A stretch of DNA of 64,000 nt from Spirogloea muscicola (lineage: Eukaryota > Streptophyta > Zygnematophyceae > Spirogloeales > Spirogloeaceae), in the NCBI GenBank assembly GCA_009602725.1, contig WELB01000084.1, positions 128,152 through 192,151 of the forward strand, in the 5' to 3' direction. A program made the position numbers and the translations under genes. The notes beneath the pieces were generated by a model, which saw nothing but the letters and a program-made list of their open reading frames with translations, had not been told where the DNA came from and did not search any database. Of this stretch, positions 22,474 to 34,400 are shown piece after piece; within the stretch, counting starts at the first letter, position 1; every line of letters begins with the position of its first letter.

Positions 22474-23127
22474 CCAATCGCAGCCATCGCCCGCTACTCT
22501 CGCTTCTCTATTGGAAGAGTCTCATCTCGTTCTTCTGCTCGCTTCCCTCCGGTTTGTCGCTCTGCCCAGGGGACCCGCTTCCAGGAACCCAGTCGCTCTG
22601 ACCTGAGGCTGCTTAGCAGGGGTTTATTTGTCGCCCCCTTGGCAAAAGGGGCTTCGCTCTGTGTACTTTGCACAAGCTTTTGCCTGGACAGCGTGTTAGC
22701 TCGATTTGGCAACCTTTTGGGCCCGGCGAAAAATAGATATATAAATAAAAACATTCCCTCTGCAAGATGCTTCGTCTAAAGTCGGATCTGACGGGTAAGA
22801 GCGGACCACAACGGACGGCTCGGATGCGAGCCCCGGCGGACCCGGGCCGGCGCACGCGCGCGGGTACGGACCACCGCGGCAGAGCACGTGCGCGGGCGGG
22901 GGGGCCCGATGCGAGATCAGATACGAATCCGATGCGCGCCTGCCCGGAGTGGAGCTTTTGCGGCTGCCCGGGCACGCCAGCGCGGGGCCGGGCAGGCGCA
23001 AAAGGGTCCCGCCCGCCTGCCCGGATTTGGGGCCCGATCGGATCCGGCGGGGCGGGCCGGGGGGGACGATCCGCCGGGCGGGCCGCGCAGCCCATGTCGC
23101 GCGGGCGCCGTGGTGGCGGGCGACGGG
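22474..23127. other. Repeat edge and GC-rich leader before a gap
   Basis: Contains the repeat-family edge ctgaggctgcttagcaggg (about 22603-22621, reverse of the edge near 18170 and 49250), an AT-rich stretch with tagatatataaataaaa (22734-22750), then an extremely GC-rich leader into the N run. The GC-rich part probably belongs to the 5' end of the F-box gene. Confidence 0.5.
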
Positions 23128-23329
23128 NNNNNNNNNNNNNNNNNNNNNNNNNNNNNNNNNNNNNNNNNNNNNNNNNNNNNNNNNNNNNNNNNNNNNNNNN
23201 NNNNNNNNNNNNNNNNNNNNNNNNNNNNNNNNNNNNNNNNNNNNNNNNNNNNNNNNNNNNNNNNNNNNNNNNNNNNNNNNNNNNNNNNNNNNNNNNNNNN
23301 NNNNNNNNNNNNNNNNNNNNNNNNNNNNN
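23128..23329. other. Assembly gap, 202 N
   Basis: A run of unknown bases inside the GC-rich 5' region of the F-box/LRR gene. Its flanks (cgacggg and gcagccccccg) are both GC-rich. Confidence 1.
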
Positions 23330-25567
23330 GCAGCCCCCCGCCGCCGCCGCCTCGCCCCGGGCTGCCGGCGAGACCGAGCGCGCGCGGGTGAAGCGCCACC
23401 GAGCCTCTGCCGAGCTCCACGGCACGGCCGAGGCCGCCGGCAAGCGGCCGCCCGCCGAGCCGCTCATCCCCCTCCCCACCACCGGCAGCCTGAGCCGGAC
23501 GTCGTCGGCGATCATCTTCGAGGAGTCGCAGGCGGCGCTGCTCAAGGCACAGCAGATGGAGGCTGCGGAGGCTGCGTCCAAGGCGGCTGTAGCGCCGCGC
23601 ATCACGACAAGGCCGGCGGCTGCGGCCCGCGAGTGGAGCTGGCCGGCGCCACAGCCCTCCGCACACTCCGCCACGCCCTGCGGCAGGAGCCTTGAGGACC
23701 TCGGCGAGGGCCTGCTGCATGCCATCATCGCCCGCGCCAACCTGTCCATTCACGAGCTCTGCCGCAACATGTGCGTCAGCAAGACCTTCTATGCGGCCTG
23801 CCATTCCGAGGAGGCGTGGCGGTCTGTGGAGATTGACGGCAAGGTGCGCAATTGCAGCTCACCCACCTCGTCCAGCTGCAGCTGCCTCGTCCTCCGGCTG
23901 CTGACTGCGTGCCCTTCCCGGCTCCTCGCAGCTTTCTCCCCCTGTTTGGTGGCTGACGCTTCTGAAGCGTTGCATGTTGTGCAGGACCTCAAGCACTGCA
24001 AAGTTTCCAGCCGTGCGCTGCAGCAAGTGGCCGGCCACTGCCGCAAGCTGCAGGGCCTCACGCTCTCCAACATCAACAGCGCCAAGCATTTCCAGGACGC
24101 CAAGGAGGCCGATGAGGGCCAGTTGGACGATGGCGTCGAGGCCATACTGAGGGCTGCCGGCCCCAGCCTGCAGCGCTTGACCGTCATCAATTGCTCCAGC
24201 GAGGCAATCACGCAAAAGGCAAGCACTGCCCCGAGCTGCCCGATAGCTGCTGCGGGAAGGCCCGCCGGCGGCTCTGGCAGATACTCCAGGATTCAAGGCT
24301 GCAGGCTGGTCGTAGCCCGTTCTGTCGGCCTGGGTGCCCCACGGCGGTAGTCGGCAAGGGACTTCTGTCACAGCGTAGTGCAGCACTAGGTTGGCCTTGT
24401 TTTAAGGTTACTCCTCAGATTTAGGTTTTTGCGTTAGGGTATGGGTTCAGATGATGTGAGCATGCATTAGTTTGACGTCACTCATAGAACTCAACGACTC
24501 AGGTTCAGGGTTCAAGTCAGGGTTTGGGTTAGAGCTCCCACTCTAGTGGGCTGCTGGTGATACAGAGTGCTCGGTGAGGCTCCAACCGCATGGCAGGAAC
24601 CCCTAAACCCCAAACCCTCGACCCTAAAGCCGCTCTCGACGCTGCTGACTCCAAGCTGGCCGATGCTGCTGCAGGTGCTGTGGCTGGCTGCCCGCCACTG
24701 CAGCCACCTCGAGGACTTTGCGTACATCCTCAACGGCCACGATGTGACGGACGCCGCAATGTGGGCGCTGACCTGCAGCTGCCCCCACCTCACGCGCTTC
24801 CAGTGCTTCATCGGCGTCACCAGTGTTCCAAGCGACGAGTCCTTGCGGCTCATGGGGCGCGGATGGTGCAAGCTGCGGCAGCTGCGTGTGGATGCGCGCG
24901 ACATCACCACCAACGGCCTCCTCGCCCTACAAGACTGCACGCAGCTCCAGAGCCTCGATCTCGTCAGGTCAGCGTTATCTCAATCCTGGCTTAAAGCTGC
25001 AGCTTCTTGCTCTGCGTAGCGCTGCATGGAGTTGCGACAGGAAGCCAGGGTGGTCTTGATTGGCATGTTCAGGTTGGGTTTGATGGAAAGCCTTATGTTA
25101 GGAGGTGAGCGTTGACAGGATCTCTGATTGTTTAGGTGAGGTCCTCAGTCTTAAGAGTCTTGCTGTCACGGTTTGGGCAGTAGTCAGGGTCTGGAGCTAT
25201 CGGGTCAACATGGATGTGCAATTGCAAGCTGGCGCTGCAATCTGACAGCATTCGGGCGGGTTCGCTGGGCAGGTGCCAGCCGAACCTCTTCCTGCGCTCC
25301 AAGCTGGACAGGGGCGGCAGCATCCTCTTTCAGAACCTGCGGGAGGTCATGTTCACGTTTGCGCTGCCAACTGCCGACGACCTCCAGACGCTGGTCCAAA
25401 TGTGCCCGCTGCTGGAGGTCATCACCGTCATCTACGTGAGCAGCGAGCTGGACTCGCTTGGCCCTGCGGAGGTGACGCAGCTTGTGCAGAGCCTGGTTGC
25501 GCTCAAAGCCGAGCCGCTTTTTAGGAACGTGCGCCTCATTGTGGGGCCGTTCCCTGCAGCCAACTGA
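23330..25567 (+). CDS. F-box/leucine-rich-repeat protein, 5' end in gap
   Basis: Probable substrate receptor of an SCF ubiquitin ligase. Visible exons: 23330-23843, 23985-24218, 24675-24967, 25273-25567, in phase, with stop at 25565-25567. An alanine-rich N-terminal part leads to an F-box (LEDLGEGLLHAIIARA ... LCRNMCVSKTFYAACHSEEA), then LRR-like repeats (LQGLTLSNINS, LQRLTVINCSSEAI, LRQLRVDARDITTNGL, LQSLDLV). The second visible intron has a GC donor (CAAAAG|GCAAGC at 24219). Joining across it gives an unbroken repeat (AITQK|VLWLAARHC). That intron also holds telomere-like units (cccctaaaccccaaaccc near 24600). The start codon is hidden in or before the gap; about 450 residues are visible. 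Substrate unknown. Confidence 0.85.
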
Positions 25568-26911
25568 AGAGGCCCCATGTTGGACACGGGCTCGAGAGTA
25601 GGACCACCTTTTTACCAGGAGGTTTTTCCACCTGAGCCCTCTTGGGGTTGCGCAAGATGAGCTCAGCTGGTGCACCACTTCCTGTTGCCTACGCAGCAGT
25701 GCAAGCATTAGTAGTAGGTGAAGGTAGAGGAGGGGAAGCACGCCCCTGATTGTTGCTAGTCAGACATCACCATCTACTGTTTGTGCGGCCGACCTGTGTG
25801 TGTGTGCGCCCGGTGCCCAATTCATTGGCTTGCCAGGCCTAGCTTGGCAGCCATCTCCTCCATTCCTGCCTCCGAACAAGCTTCACCAGCAGTGACTGCA
25901 CCTTCTTGGTGCACCTCGGTGCACCAATTGCTGCACCTTCTGCTGCACCTTTTGCTACATCAGGACCTGATTCAGTCCCTTGATGTGCCGCTTTCTACTT
26001 CATTCGTAACATATTCAACGTGTGGGCGAGAGAGATGATAGAAGAAGTCTGGACTCATGTTTTTGCTTGTTTCTGCTTCTGCACCCCCTGAATGTTTGAT
26101 AGAAGAGGGAGGCCCTTGTCTGCCACTGGTGGTCCATCGTCCATTTTGAGCATCACGTGGAAGCTATTATGCTTGCGCAGCCCCCAAAGGTGCACACATA
26201 CGTGCAGGTATGACAGATAGACCCTTTCGTCCTCCTCGTTTACCATCTTTATCACGTCAAAGGTATTCGAGGACGAAAAACAGCGCTGTTTGAGGAGCCC
26301 GAGTAGTAGTAAGGTAGTTGGTTAGGTAAACCTGACCAAGCCGATGATGCCTAGCTGGTCATTTCAAATAATCAGCCACACTAGGACTGAGACACGGCCT
26401 AGACTCCTACAGGAGGAGAAGAGACGCTGTTATTATCCTAGCAGATTGTGGCACCCACCCCTCTCCCTGACAGCACTGTGTTCAAAGCAGGAGTTGCTGC
26501 AGCATTAACCATGAGAGCTCCTGAAGCATATTAAGAAACACAGCCTCTATTAGCTGCTGGGCCTACTAGGCAGAACAGATATGGAGGGCGTCTTGCACAA
26601 GACATGACCTGTGACATGCAAGAGAAAGCAGACGACCTGGCTTCTGCGCAGAGGCCATCACCTGTGGGACCTGCTAGGCTCTGCTTGCCATGCCTTGGTA
26701 TGCACAAACCGTAGTGCGAAGTGTATTACCGGGATGACCTGCTAACGCGACAAGCGTGCACCAGACGCAGCTGTGCATAGTAAGCTTGCTCAGAAGGCAG
26801 AACGAGAGTCCTCCTGGCACCCCCAGGCTAGAGTCTTCTGTTGGATACCTCGTCATAAGCAGCTTAGACAGTATTGATATGCAATACTACTTCATTTCAG
26901 AAGCCACAGCA
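25568..26911. other. Intergenic, no gene seen
   Basis: Convergent spacer between the F-box gene and CWC22. It includes a short ctgcacctt repeat cluster (about 25898-25958). No family-like reading frame or RNA gene was found. Confidence 0.6.
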
Positions 26912-29900
26912 TCACTTCTTGCGGCTCTTCTTGCTGCCCCTCCGCTTGTCATCCTCAGTACTGTCGTCACTGTCCTCGCTGTCTTGGCTGTCGCTGTCAG
27001 TGTCGGTGTCGGAGCTATCACTCTCGCTGCTCTCCTGGCTGTCCTCTTTGATCTCCATTGCCGCCTTCTGTTGCTGCACGCAGCAAAGCGATATGCACTC
27101 TGAGCATTCTCACCTGTGTGCCTAACCATTTAGCACGCCACATGCCCTCAGACAATTGCGTGTGATGACAGGTGTTGCAAGTCGTACTGAAGGAATGTGG
27201 GGCATACCTGCTGCTGCATGATGAGCTTGGGCATATTTTTCAGGTACTCGCGAAGGCCGTCAGTGAGGCCCCCAAGGCCAATGGATGTGAAGAAATTGAT
27301 AGCAAAGCGAGTGTTCTTGGGATTGTCCTTGGGAAAGACGCCATCGTAGTGCTGCTGCATGGTGGGGTCCGACAGACGCTCATTCAGCCGGCGCAACCCA
27401 AGGTGCTCCGACAGCTCCTGCCAGCGTATATTCACCAGGAAACATCGGTCAATACCCTTCTTGCACACGGAGTGATGCATTTTAAGCAACTGACTAGACA
27501 AGTAAGAGTTTGAGTGGTGCATCATCTGTACAGCAACAGGTTAGCTCCCAGGCCCCTAAACACAGACGTTCATTGTCAAGTGGCGGCACTCGGTGTGTAA
27601 ACCGGCAGGATGAGAGACACCCCCGGGCCGAACCTGGAAGAGAATCTTGATGAAGATGCGCGACGAGGAGGAGGTGTCATCTTCGGTGAGGCGGATGTAG
27701 CCGAGCACGTTCCACGGCAGCGCATCGTTGCCGAGGAGGTGCGCAAAGAACTTGGCCACGTTGCGCAGCTTGTTTGTCTCCAAGCGGTGGATCATGGAGT
27801 ACTGTTGCACGAAGCACGTGTCGAAGTTGTCCTGATACACGCGTCCGAGCATACAGAAGCGCTCCCCCAGCAGGCCATAGTACCGCAGGTATGTCCGCTC
27901 CTGGCTGCAGCACTCTAGCAGCATCACGCAGAATTCCATCTGCAAACGACGTCCATGTAGACTCGCGGCTGAAGGTCAAATTCAAGATATGAGAAGCTCA
28001 CTGTCAAGCCAAGAAGCAGACGAACCTAGATCCACGAACTAAATCGCTGTTTGGTGGTCTCTGATGGCAAGAGCCAAGCACTATGCCGCGCACTATGCCT
28101 GTCCAATCCCCTTTGCCTGATAGACCATCTCAGAAGCTTCTTCACCAAAGCGCTTTGTCCTGCCTTGAAGTTGGATGTGGGTGTTACCTCCTGGCCCTCC
28201 TCAAGCTTGATCTTCATGAGCTTGTGGCCGGCCTCCTCGAAGTCGACCGATGACATGATGGTGAGGTAGATCGTGCGCCGCAGGTTGACAAGATTCGTCT
28301 GCGTGTGGTCCTGGATCTCCATGCGCTCCGCCATCGCCTCCTCGTCCTCCTCCGATTCCTCATCATCTTCGTCATCATCGTCTTCATCCTCTTCTTCACC
28401 ACCATCCTTGCCGTCAGCGCCGCCCTCGTCACCGTCACCGCCCAGGATGTCACGCTTCACCTCCTCCCACCGGCGCTCGTTCTCCACAAAGTCTGGGTCG
28501 ACCTTGAAGATGTCCAGGCCCGACTCTGCGTCGAGCTCCTCGTCCAGCAGCACTTGGTGCGTGATCTGGTCGTCCGCCTCCACAAGGTCCAGCTCCGGAA
28601 TGACAGCCGGAAAGCCCTGCAAGAGGCGTGACAACCATTGCAATGATCAGCTGCATGCCAGTCGCAAGCATTCTCGTGAACGACGCTAAAATCCACGGCA
28701 ACCTGAGACCCTGTGGACATGGCAAGCTTGCTAAGCGAAGGGGACTGTGATTGCTCCAATACCTCAAACTTGGCCTTTATGATGGCAAACAGGCCCTCGA
28801 TCATGAACTGCACGCGCTTGTCAATCTCGCCCTCCTGCAGCACCGCCCGGAAGCGGTTGAACACAACTGCCACAAAAAGCGGAGGAGAGGAGGGCGGTCT
28901 GTCTGTGAGTGCCGTGATGCAGAGGAGCCAGGACAGCGCCAGACACGACCGGAGCCTGACTCTGGCAGCAGGCATGGGTGCAGTGTTCCCAAGGAGCAGG
29001 TCTCCACCGCCGAGGAAACGGTGGTATCGTGGCGTAGGACTCACTTTTGAAGCCCTTGGGCGAGGCCTCGTGGAGCGTCGCGCCGCAGTCCTTGAAAAAC
29101 CCGACTGCCACCTGGGTGCCCACGCAGGCACAGGCGGGTGTGCGAAGGAGGGTGAGAGGGGCAGAGGAGAGGAGGAGCAGCGAGAGGAAGATAGGAGGGG
29201 GGGGGCAGGCGTGGCACCTCAACGGAGTCGTCGGTGGGCGCGTCCAGGAGCAGCGAGAGGAGCTGCAACGCCAGGATCTCGTGCACGAGCTGCTGGTTGA
29301 CGAGGTGCGCGACGAAGCGCGTCGTCGCCAGCAGCACGGGCTTGTCGTTGCGGCGGAAGGCGCGGCGGAGCTGGAGGATGATGCGCGCAAGCAGCAGCGC
29401 GCCGAGCTCGGGGAACTTGGTGTTGACAACGGCGGCGAGCGCAGCGAAGACGTGCGTGAACGCCGAGGAGGCCATCTGGGACTTCATGACGGAGCGCGCG
29501 AACAGGCCGCGGCCCCGCACCAGGTTCTCGCCGAACAGCTCCGGCAGCACGTTCTTGATGTTGCTCGCGTTCACCTTGTTGACCAGCCCGTTGATGGACT
29601 TGCGCAGCGCGTCCCACGTGAGCCGCTGGTACTCGGCGCTCCCCCTGTCCGCCGCCGCGTCCTTGAGCAGCGCCGCGAGCTTGAAGGGCGGCATGTACAC
29701 GCCGCCCGCCTTGCCTAAGGGCTTCTCCACGCGCGGCTCCGCCGCCGCCTTGTTCTGCAGCGCCGCCAGCTCCGGCGTGGCAATCGCGGCCCCCGACTCT
29801 CGTCGCTCCCCATTCTCCGCCGCCTTGGCGGCCTCCGCAGGCCTCCCATCTTGCTCGGCAGCTTGGCGGCCCCTGCCGGCGCCGTCCTCCGCCCCGTCCC

Positions 29901-30420
29901 TCGTCCGGCGCTCGTCCCACCCATTCTCGCGCCGCCTCCGGTCGTTGCCGTCGCGCCTCCCGGCGTCCCGCTGCGCAGGGCTGCCGTCGTCGCGCCGCCG
30001 CCGGTCCTCATGCTCATCGCCATCGCGCCGCCGCCTCTTTCGGCGCTCCTCCTCCTCCTCCTCCTCCTCCTCCCTCCTCTCGCGCCTCCGCCGCTCCCGG
30101 CCGTCCTCGTCGCGAGCGCGGTCCTCGCGCCGCCCCTCGCGTCGCTCTTCGCGTCGCCCCTCGCGCCGCTCTTCGCGTCGCTCCTCGCGCCGCTCCTCCC
30201 GGCGCTCCTCGCGGCCACCTCCTGGCGGCGGCCGCTCGTTCCGGTCCTCGTCGNCGCGCCCAGCGGGGGGCCCCTTATCCCCAGGATCGCCACGGCGCCG
30301 GCGGGGGGGCCGCCCTGGGCCACGAGTTCCCGGGCCCGGCCCGGGATTTGTCCACGGATTTGATTCAAGGGCCCGGGTGGGGGCCCGTGCCCCCCGCCCC
30401 CCGGCAGGGGCGGCATTAAC
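26912..30420 (-). CDS. CWC22: Pre-mRNA splicing factor CWC22
   Basis: Spliceosome component that binds eIF4A3 and loads the exon-junction complex. Exons on the minus strand: about 30420-29218, 29111-29045, 28866-28763, 28616-28188, 27939-27634, 27417-27208, 27067-26912, all in phase. Order: a long N-terminal RE/RD-rich region (tandem REERREERR units, polyglutamate at about 30050), MIF4G domain (VYMPPFKLAALL ... DKRVQFMIEGLF), acidic linker, MA3 domain (LGNDALPWNVLG, INFFTSIGLGGLTD) and a serine/aspartate tail ending KKSRKK. The start is unresolved: the frame is open through a GC-rich tract with a lone N at 30254, and a candidate ATG lies in a GCC-repeat context near 30572, possibly in a separate first exon. 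Core identity is secure; the 5' end is not. Confidence 0.93.
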
Positions 30421-31457
30421 CCACGGTTTCGGGAGTGCTAAATGCGAGTCGCCGGGCCCGGTGTCCGTTACCGCCCAGCGGCGCCGAGGTTGTGATTGCG
30501 CTGGTCCAGTTTACACCCTCCCGACCTTCCTGCCAGCCTCGAGCCGCCGCCGCCGCCGCCGCCGCCGCGCGCCATGGCGGCCCGCCGCGCGCGCCCTAGC
30601 CGCTCGCGGTGCAACGTGACATGGAGTACCGACGCACAGGGCTGATTCCGACGAAACGCCGCTCACCGTTCGTGGCCTCTCGTTGGCCCCGTTTTGAAAC
30701 CGTTCCGTCGAGTGGCAATTATCCAGCACCGGCTACTCGTCCCACTGTCCACTCCTATCGACCTAGCGATGCTTACATGGGTTCGCTCGCATGGCGCGCC
30801 TGAGGACTGGAAGCTCCCACATCGACAGACCTGGCTAATCAGCTGTTGGCCAGCCCAAAAAGAGTATGTTGAAGTTTCCAGTCACTGCAGAATGACTTCA
30901 AGCACTTCAATTATAGATGCTTGTTGCGCCCACTAGATAAGGGGGGAGGGACAACAGCGCCCAGCAATGTGGTGGCTGTGTGCTGTCAGCCCAGAGTCGG
31001 GCACAGTGGTGCCAGCAGGGTGTGAAGATGGCCACCAACAAAGCTTAAATCAAGTACTCGGTGTGACTCTGTCCAACGGTGAAGCTTCAGACGCATTGAC
31101 AAAGGACAAGGGTTTGCTCACCCATTGTCCACAATTCAGTATCCAAGCAATTTGGGGTCCACCTCTGGGCTGTCAATGCAGTCCAAGCTCAGCGCAGCAT
31201 GAGGCACATGCCACCAAGGCCAACTTCCTTCGATTCTTTCAAGACCCTGCCTGGCAGTGCCAGAACATTTAGGCTTCAACTGGCTAGGCGGACTGCCCAA
31301 ATGTACTATACTTTTAGAGCGCTGGAGCTGCTTGAGCAGTAAGAAGTGCAGTGATAAGTACTTGACTGCACGTATAGAAGATGTGGTCAGATTGAGCAAC
31401 CTGAGATACTGGGGATAGCCAGCAACACTATGAGTACTTTGAGGTCGTCAGATGACC
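30421..31457. other. Intergenic and upstream of CWC22, no gene seen
   Basis: GC-rich up to about 30600 with a GCC repeat and a palindromic ccatgg, then ordinary composition. One isolated hairpin-repeat trace (ggccagcccaaaaagag, about 30849). Nothing else recognised. Confidence 0.55.
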
Positions 31458-34400
31458 TCATGCCTCGGACATCACTTCCTCCAGCTCCTTGGCCTTGGCA
31501 ACCAGGAGGTCCCTGTCCCTCTGCAGCTCTTCGAGCAAATCCTCGCGCTCAGACTCTACCCGCTCAAGGTCCTCCAGAAGGGCCGCTAGCGACTCATCCT
31601 CGCCAATGCCCTGTGCTATCACCACGGCCTTCCTCACCAGCATGCGCGCCTGCAGCCTCAACATGATCATTTGAATGCCAATGTTTAGATCAACAAGGAA
31701 CCCTGATGCCCAGAGCTGCACAGTAGATATCAGGCAAAAACGTCAGACAGAGAGGATGCAAGAGTAGCACTAGTAGCGAACCATGGACGTGCTGCCACCT
31801 GATCAGAGAGCTGCTGGAGATTGTGTTGTCCAGGCCGAGGCTCTTTCACCAGCAATGCCCTAGGAAGCTCCTGCATCTTGCCAGAGCCTCTTCTCGTCAC
31901 TTGCACTCGCAGCTCTGCTTCGTGAAGGCCAATGAGAGGGACCCACCTGCCATGCTTGAAGTGGCATGAGAGGAGTAAGCGCAATGACTTTGGTCCAAAG
32001 AGATGGTCCAAAGGACATCACTGATACTATGCTGTGAAAGGCAAGGACCAAGAAGTTGATCTGCATCAGATTTTCTCCACGGAGCGGGCACGGGAGAGGA
32101 GATGCACCTGTCATGAGTCTGGCCCTGCGGCAGGCTCTTGTAGTCAATGATGCAGTGCCCAAGCTCATGCGCTTTCCTGAGACTGTGATGGTCCTTGAGG
32201 TGGAGCTCAAGTGAGGCCCCAATATCTACAAATTGCAGGGTCTGGTACCATTGAGGAGTGGTGGACCTATCTACGACCTGCAGTGCCAAAATGTAGCAGC
32301 ACATTCAGAGCATGAGGTGGCACACATAAAGGACGCCAGCATACACAAGTGGAGAACTACTCACAGGTCATGGACAGCTGATTCCAGCCGATTGACTCCA
32401 GCTGCTTAACACAGTGCGCTGACGAATTGACCTACAGGGGACGGATTGGTGAACAGGAGCTTCTGATGCAGGATCTGGACTAAACATATGAAGTTGTATG
32501 TGGTGGTCAACAACCCTTGTCCTCTGCTTCTGATTGCCATAACGGACAGAGACATAGGGCTTCTTGGCATGAGCAAGCTCCGCCTGGGTGTTCTGCCTTG
32601 CCTCCCCAACAACAACCTCAAGTGTTGGCCCGTGCTCGTTGTTCAAGCCAACCTGAAAACATCAATAAGCACTTCATGCCAGAAGACTGCCAACAACTCG
32701 TCGTGCCAACAATTTGCAGTATGGTGATGACCAACCCATGATAAGTGTTGAGTGAGGACGCAACCTGCCCTCAAGGTGGGCGCGATGCTTATACCAGCAG
32801 CCAAGCTGCTTGTCTGGAGTTTACCTGCTGCATTGTGGGGAGTATTCCACTCGGCGAACTCTCATAGCTGTCATCATGCACGGCTACTTTGACAAAAAGC
32901 TTTGCTTCAGTGCCTGCATCTATAGGTATCCAGAACCCATCCACCATATCATCCGCAAGTGCCTGCTGACAGATGAAGCATACAGTAAGCCAGATTTGCC
33001 AATACTGCAGCGTGCCGCAATCGGTCCACCGATGGTGCAACATCTGAAGATTGACTACATACCTGGATATCAAGCACGGCACTGCCAAGCAACTGATCCC
33101 CGACATCAGTTGCTGCATAGCAACGAAGTTGCAGAAGCTGCCCGCTGTATTGCAAGAAGCTGAATGTCTCATTCCACATGGCACTGCCATCAGCTGACGT
33201 TGTCTTTGAGTTTCTCACCCTCTAAGACAGACCACAGCACTTGGTCATTACGGCATTGAACATGCTTCGCCCTGGTGGGTTTCAGTCAGAACAGTCCGAG
33301 AATATCAGTCGTATCCTGTTTAGTGTGCAATTCCATAACTGCTGAAAGGCAAGAGACCAGGAAGACAACAGCAGGCTATCTGCTGTACCTCATCATACTA
33401 TGGGACGCGAACCTACCTCGCCATAGATAATCTTCAGGTACACCTGACTCCTGCCCTTTGGTAAGATGCCTCGCCCCTCCATCACTGTTAGTGTGATCTT
33501 CTTGCCCGTGGACCTTCGTGGTAGGCTGGACTGATCCAAGGAGCCTGCTTGCAGTGATGCATCAGCAGTCACCCTTGAGCCGTCCAGGAAGTGCCACTCT
33601 GACACGCTCAAGGCGAGGTGTACCTGCAATGCACAAGAGCCTCAGACCTCATGCAGGTTCGCATGAGCCCAGCAGATCGACAGGTAATTTGCAAGCACGT
33701 TATGGCTGGGAAAATCCTACATCATGCACTTACGCAATACAAGAAGCAAAGAAGCGGAGGATAGCCAAAGAGCTGGGGGGTGGGAGGGGAGGACTTGCCT
33801 TAATCAGAGTATGAGAAGAGCAAGTGACAACAAGCTTGACTTCCTGGCCACAGTACTCTGCGTAAGCTGACTCTAATTTGTCATCTTTGCCAATGGTCCA
33901 GATATACGTGCCTTGCTTTCCGCCATGCTGCACCTGCATCGTCACAAGCCATCAGCAATATCCATTTGTCAGCTGCTCAGCACAGAATGGAAGTGAACCA
34001 ATCATTTGAACATCAGCAACACCACTGACCGAGGAGAGGAAGAGGAGAGAGGACCATATCAAGGAGCATGGCTAACGGACCTGGAATGAGGATGTACCGA
34101 CAACCTTGGCTCCAGTGGAAGTCCCGAGTTGCTCATAGACTTTGACTTCCAGGACCCCTGTACAGCCCTCCAGATCAAAGGGCAATGCTTCCACAGGATT
34201 TGTAGGGGACGGGTTGGCCTTGGGCTTGGCCCTCTGCAAAATGTGGTTCAAGGTGATCTCGATAAAATGCGATGGCGCCCCTGTCTGACCCTCCATGTCC
34301 ACAGCAAGAACTCCAACATTCAGCATGCCATAGACGGCCACCCTTGATGCCCCAGCAGCTGGTAGCTCAAGAAGGAGTCTCTTGGGAAGCACGGCCTGTC

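Noticed and set aside
22767-24350. 527-codon frame spanning the N gap
   Set aside because: Its length depends on the 202 unknown bases and it reads through the F-box gene's introns; only the exon-consistent part is real.
25898-25958. ctgcacctt repeats as a regulatory array
   Set aside because: Only a handful of imperfect units in an otherwise featureless spacer; noted only as a short repeat.
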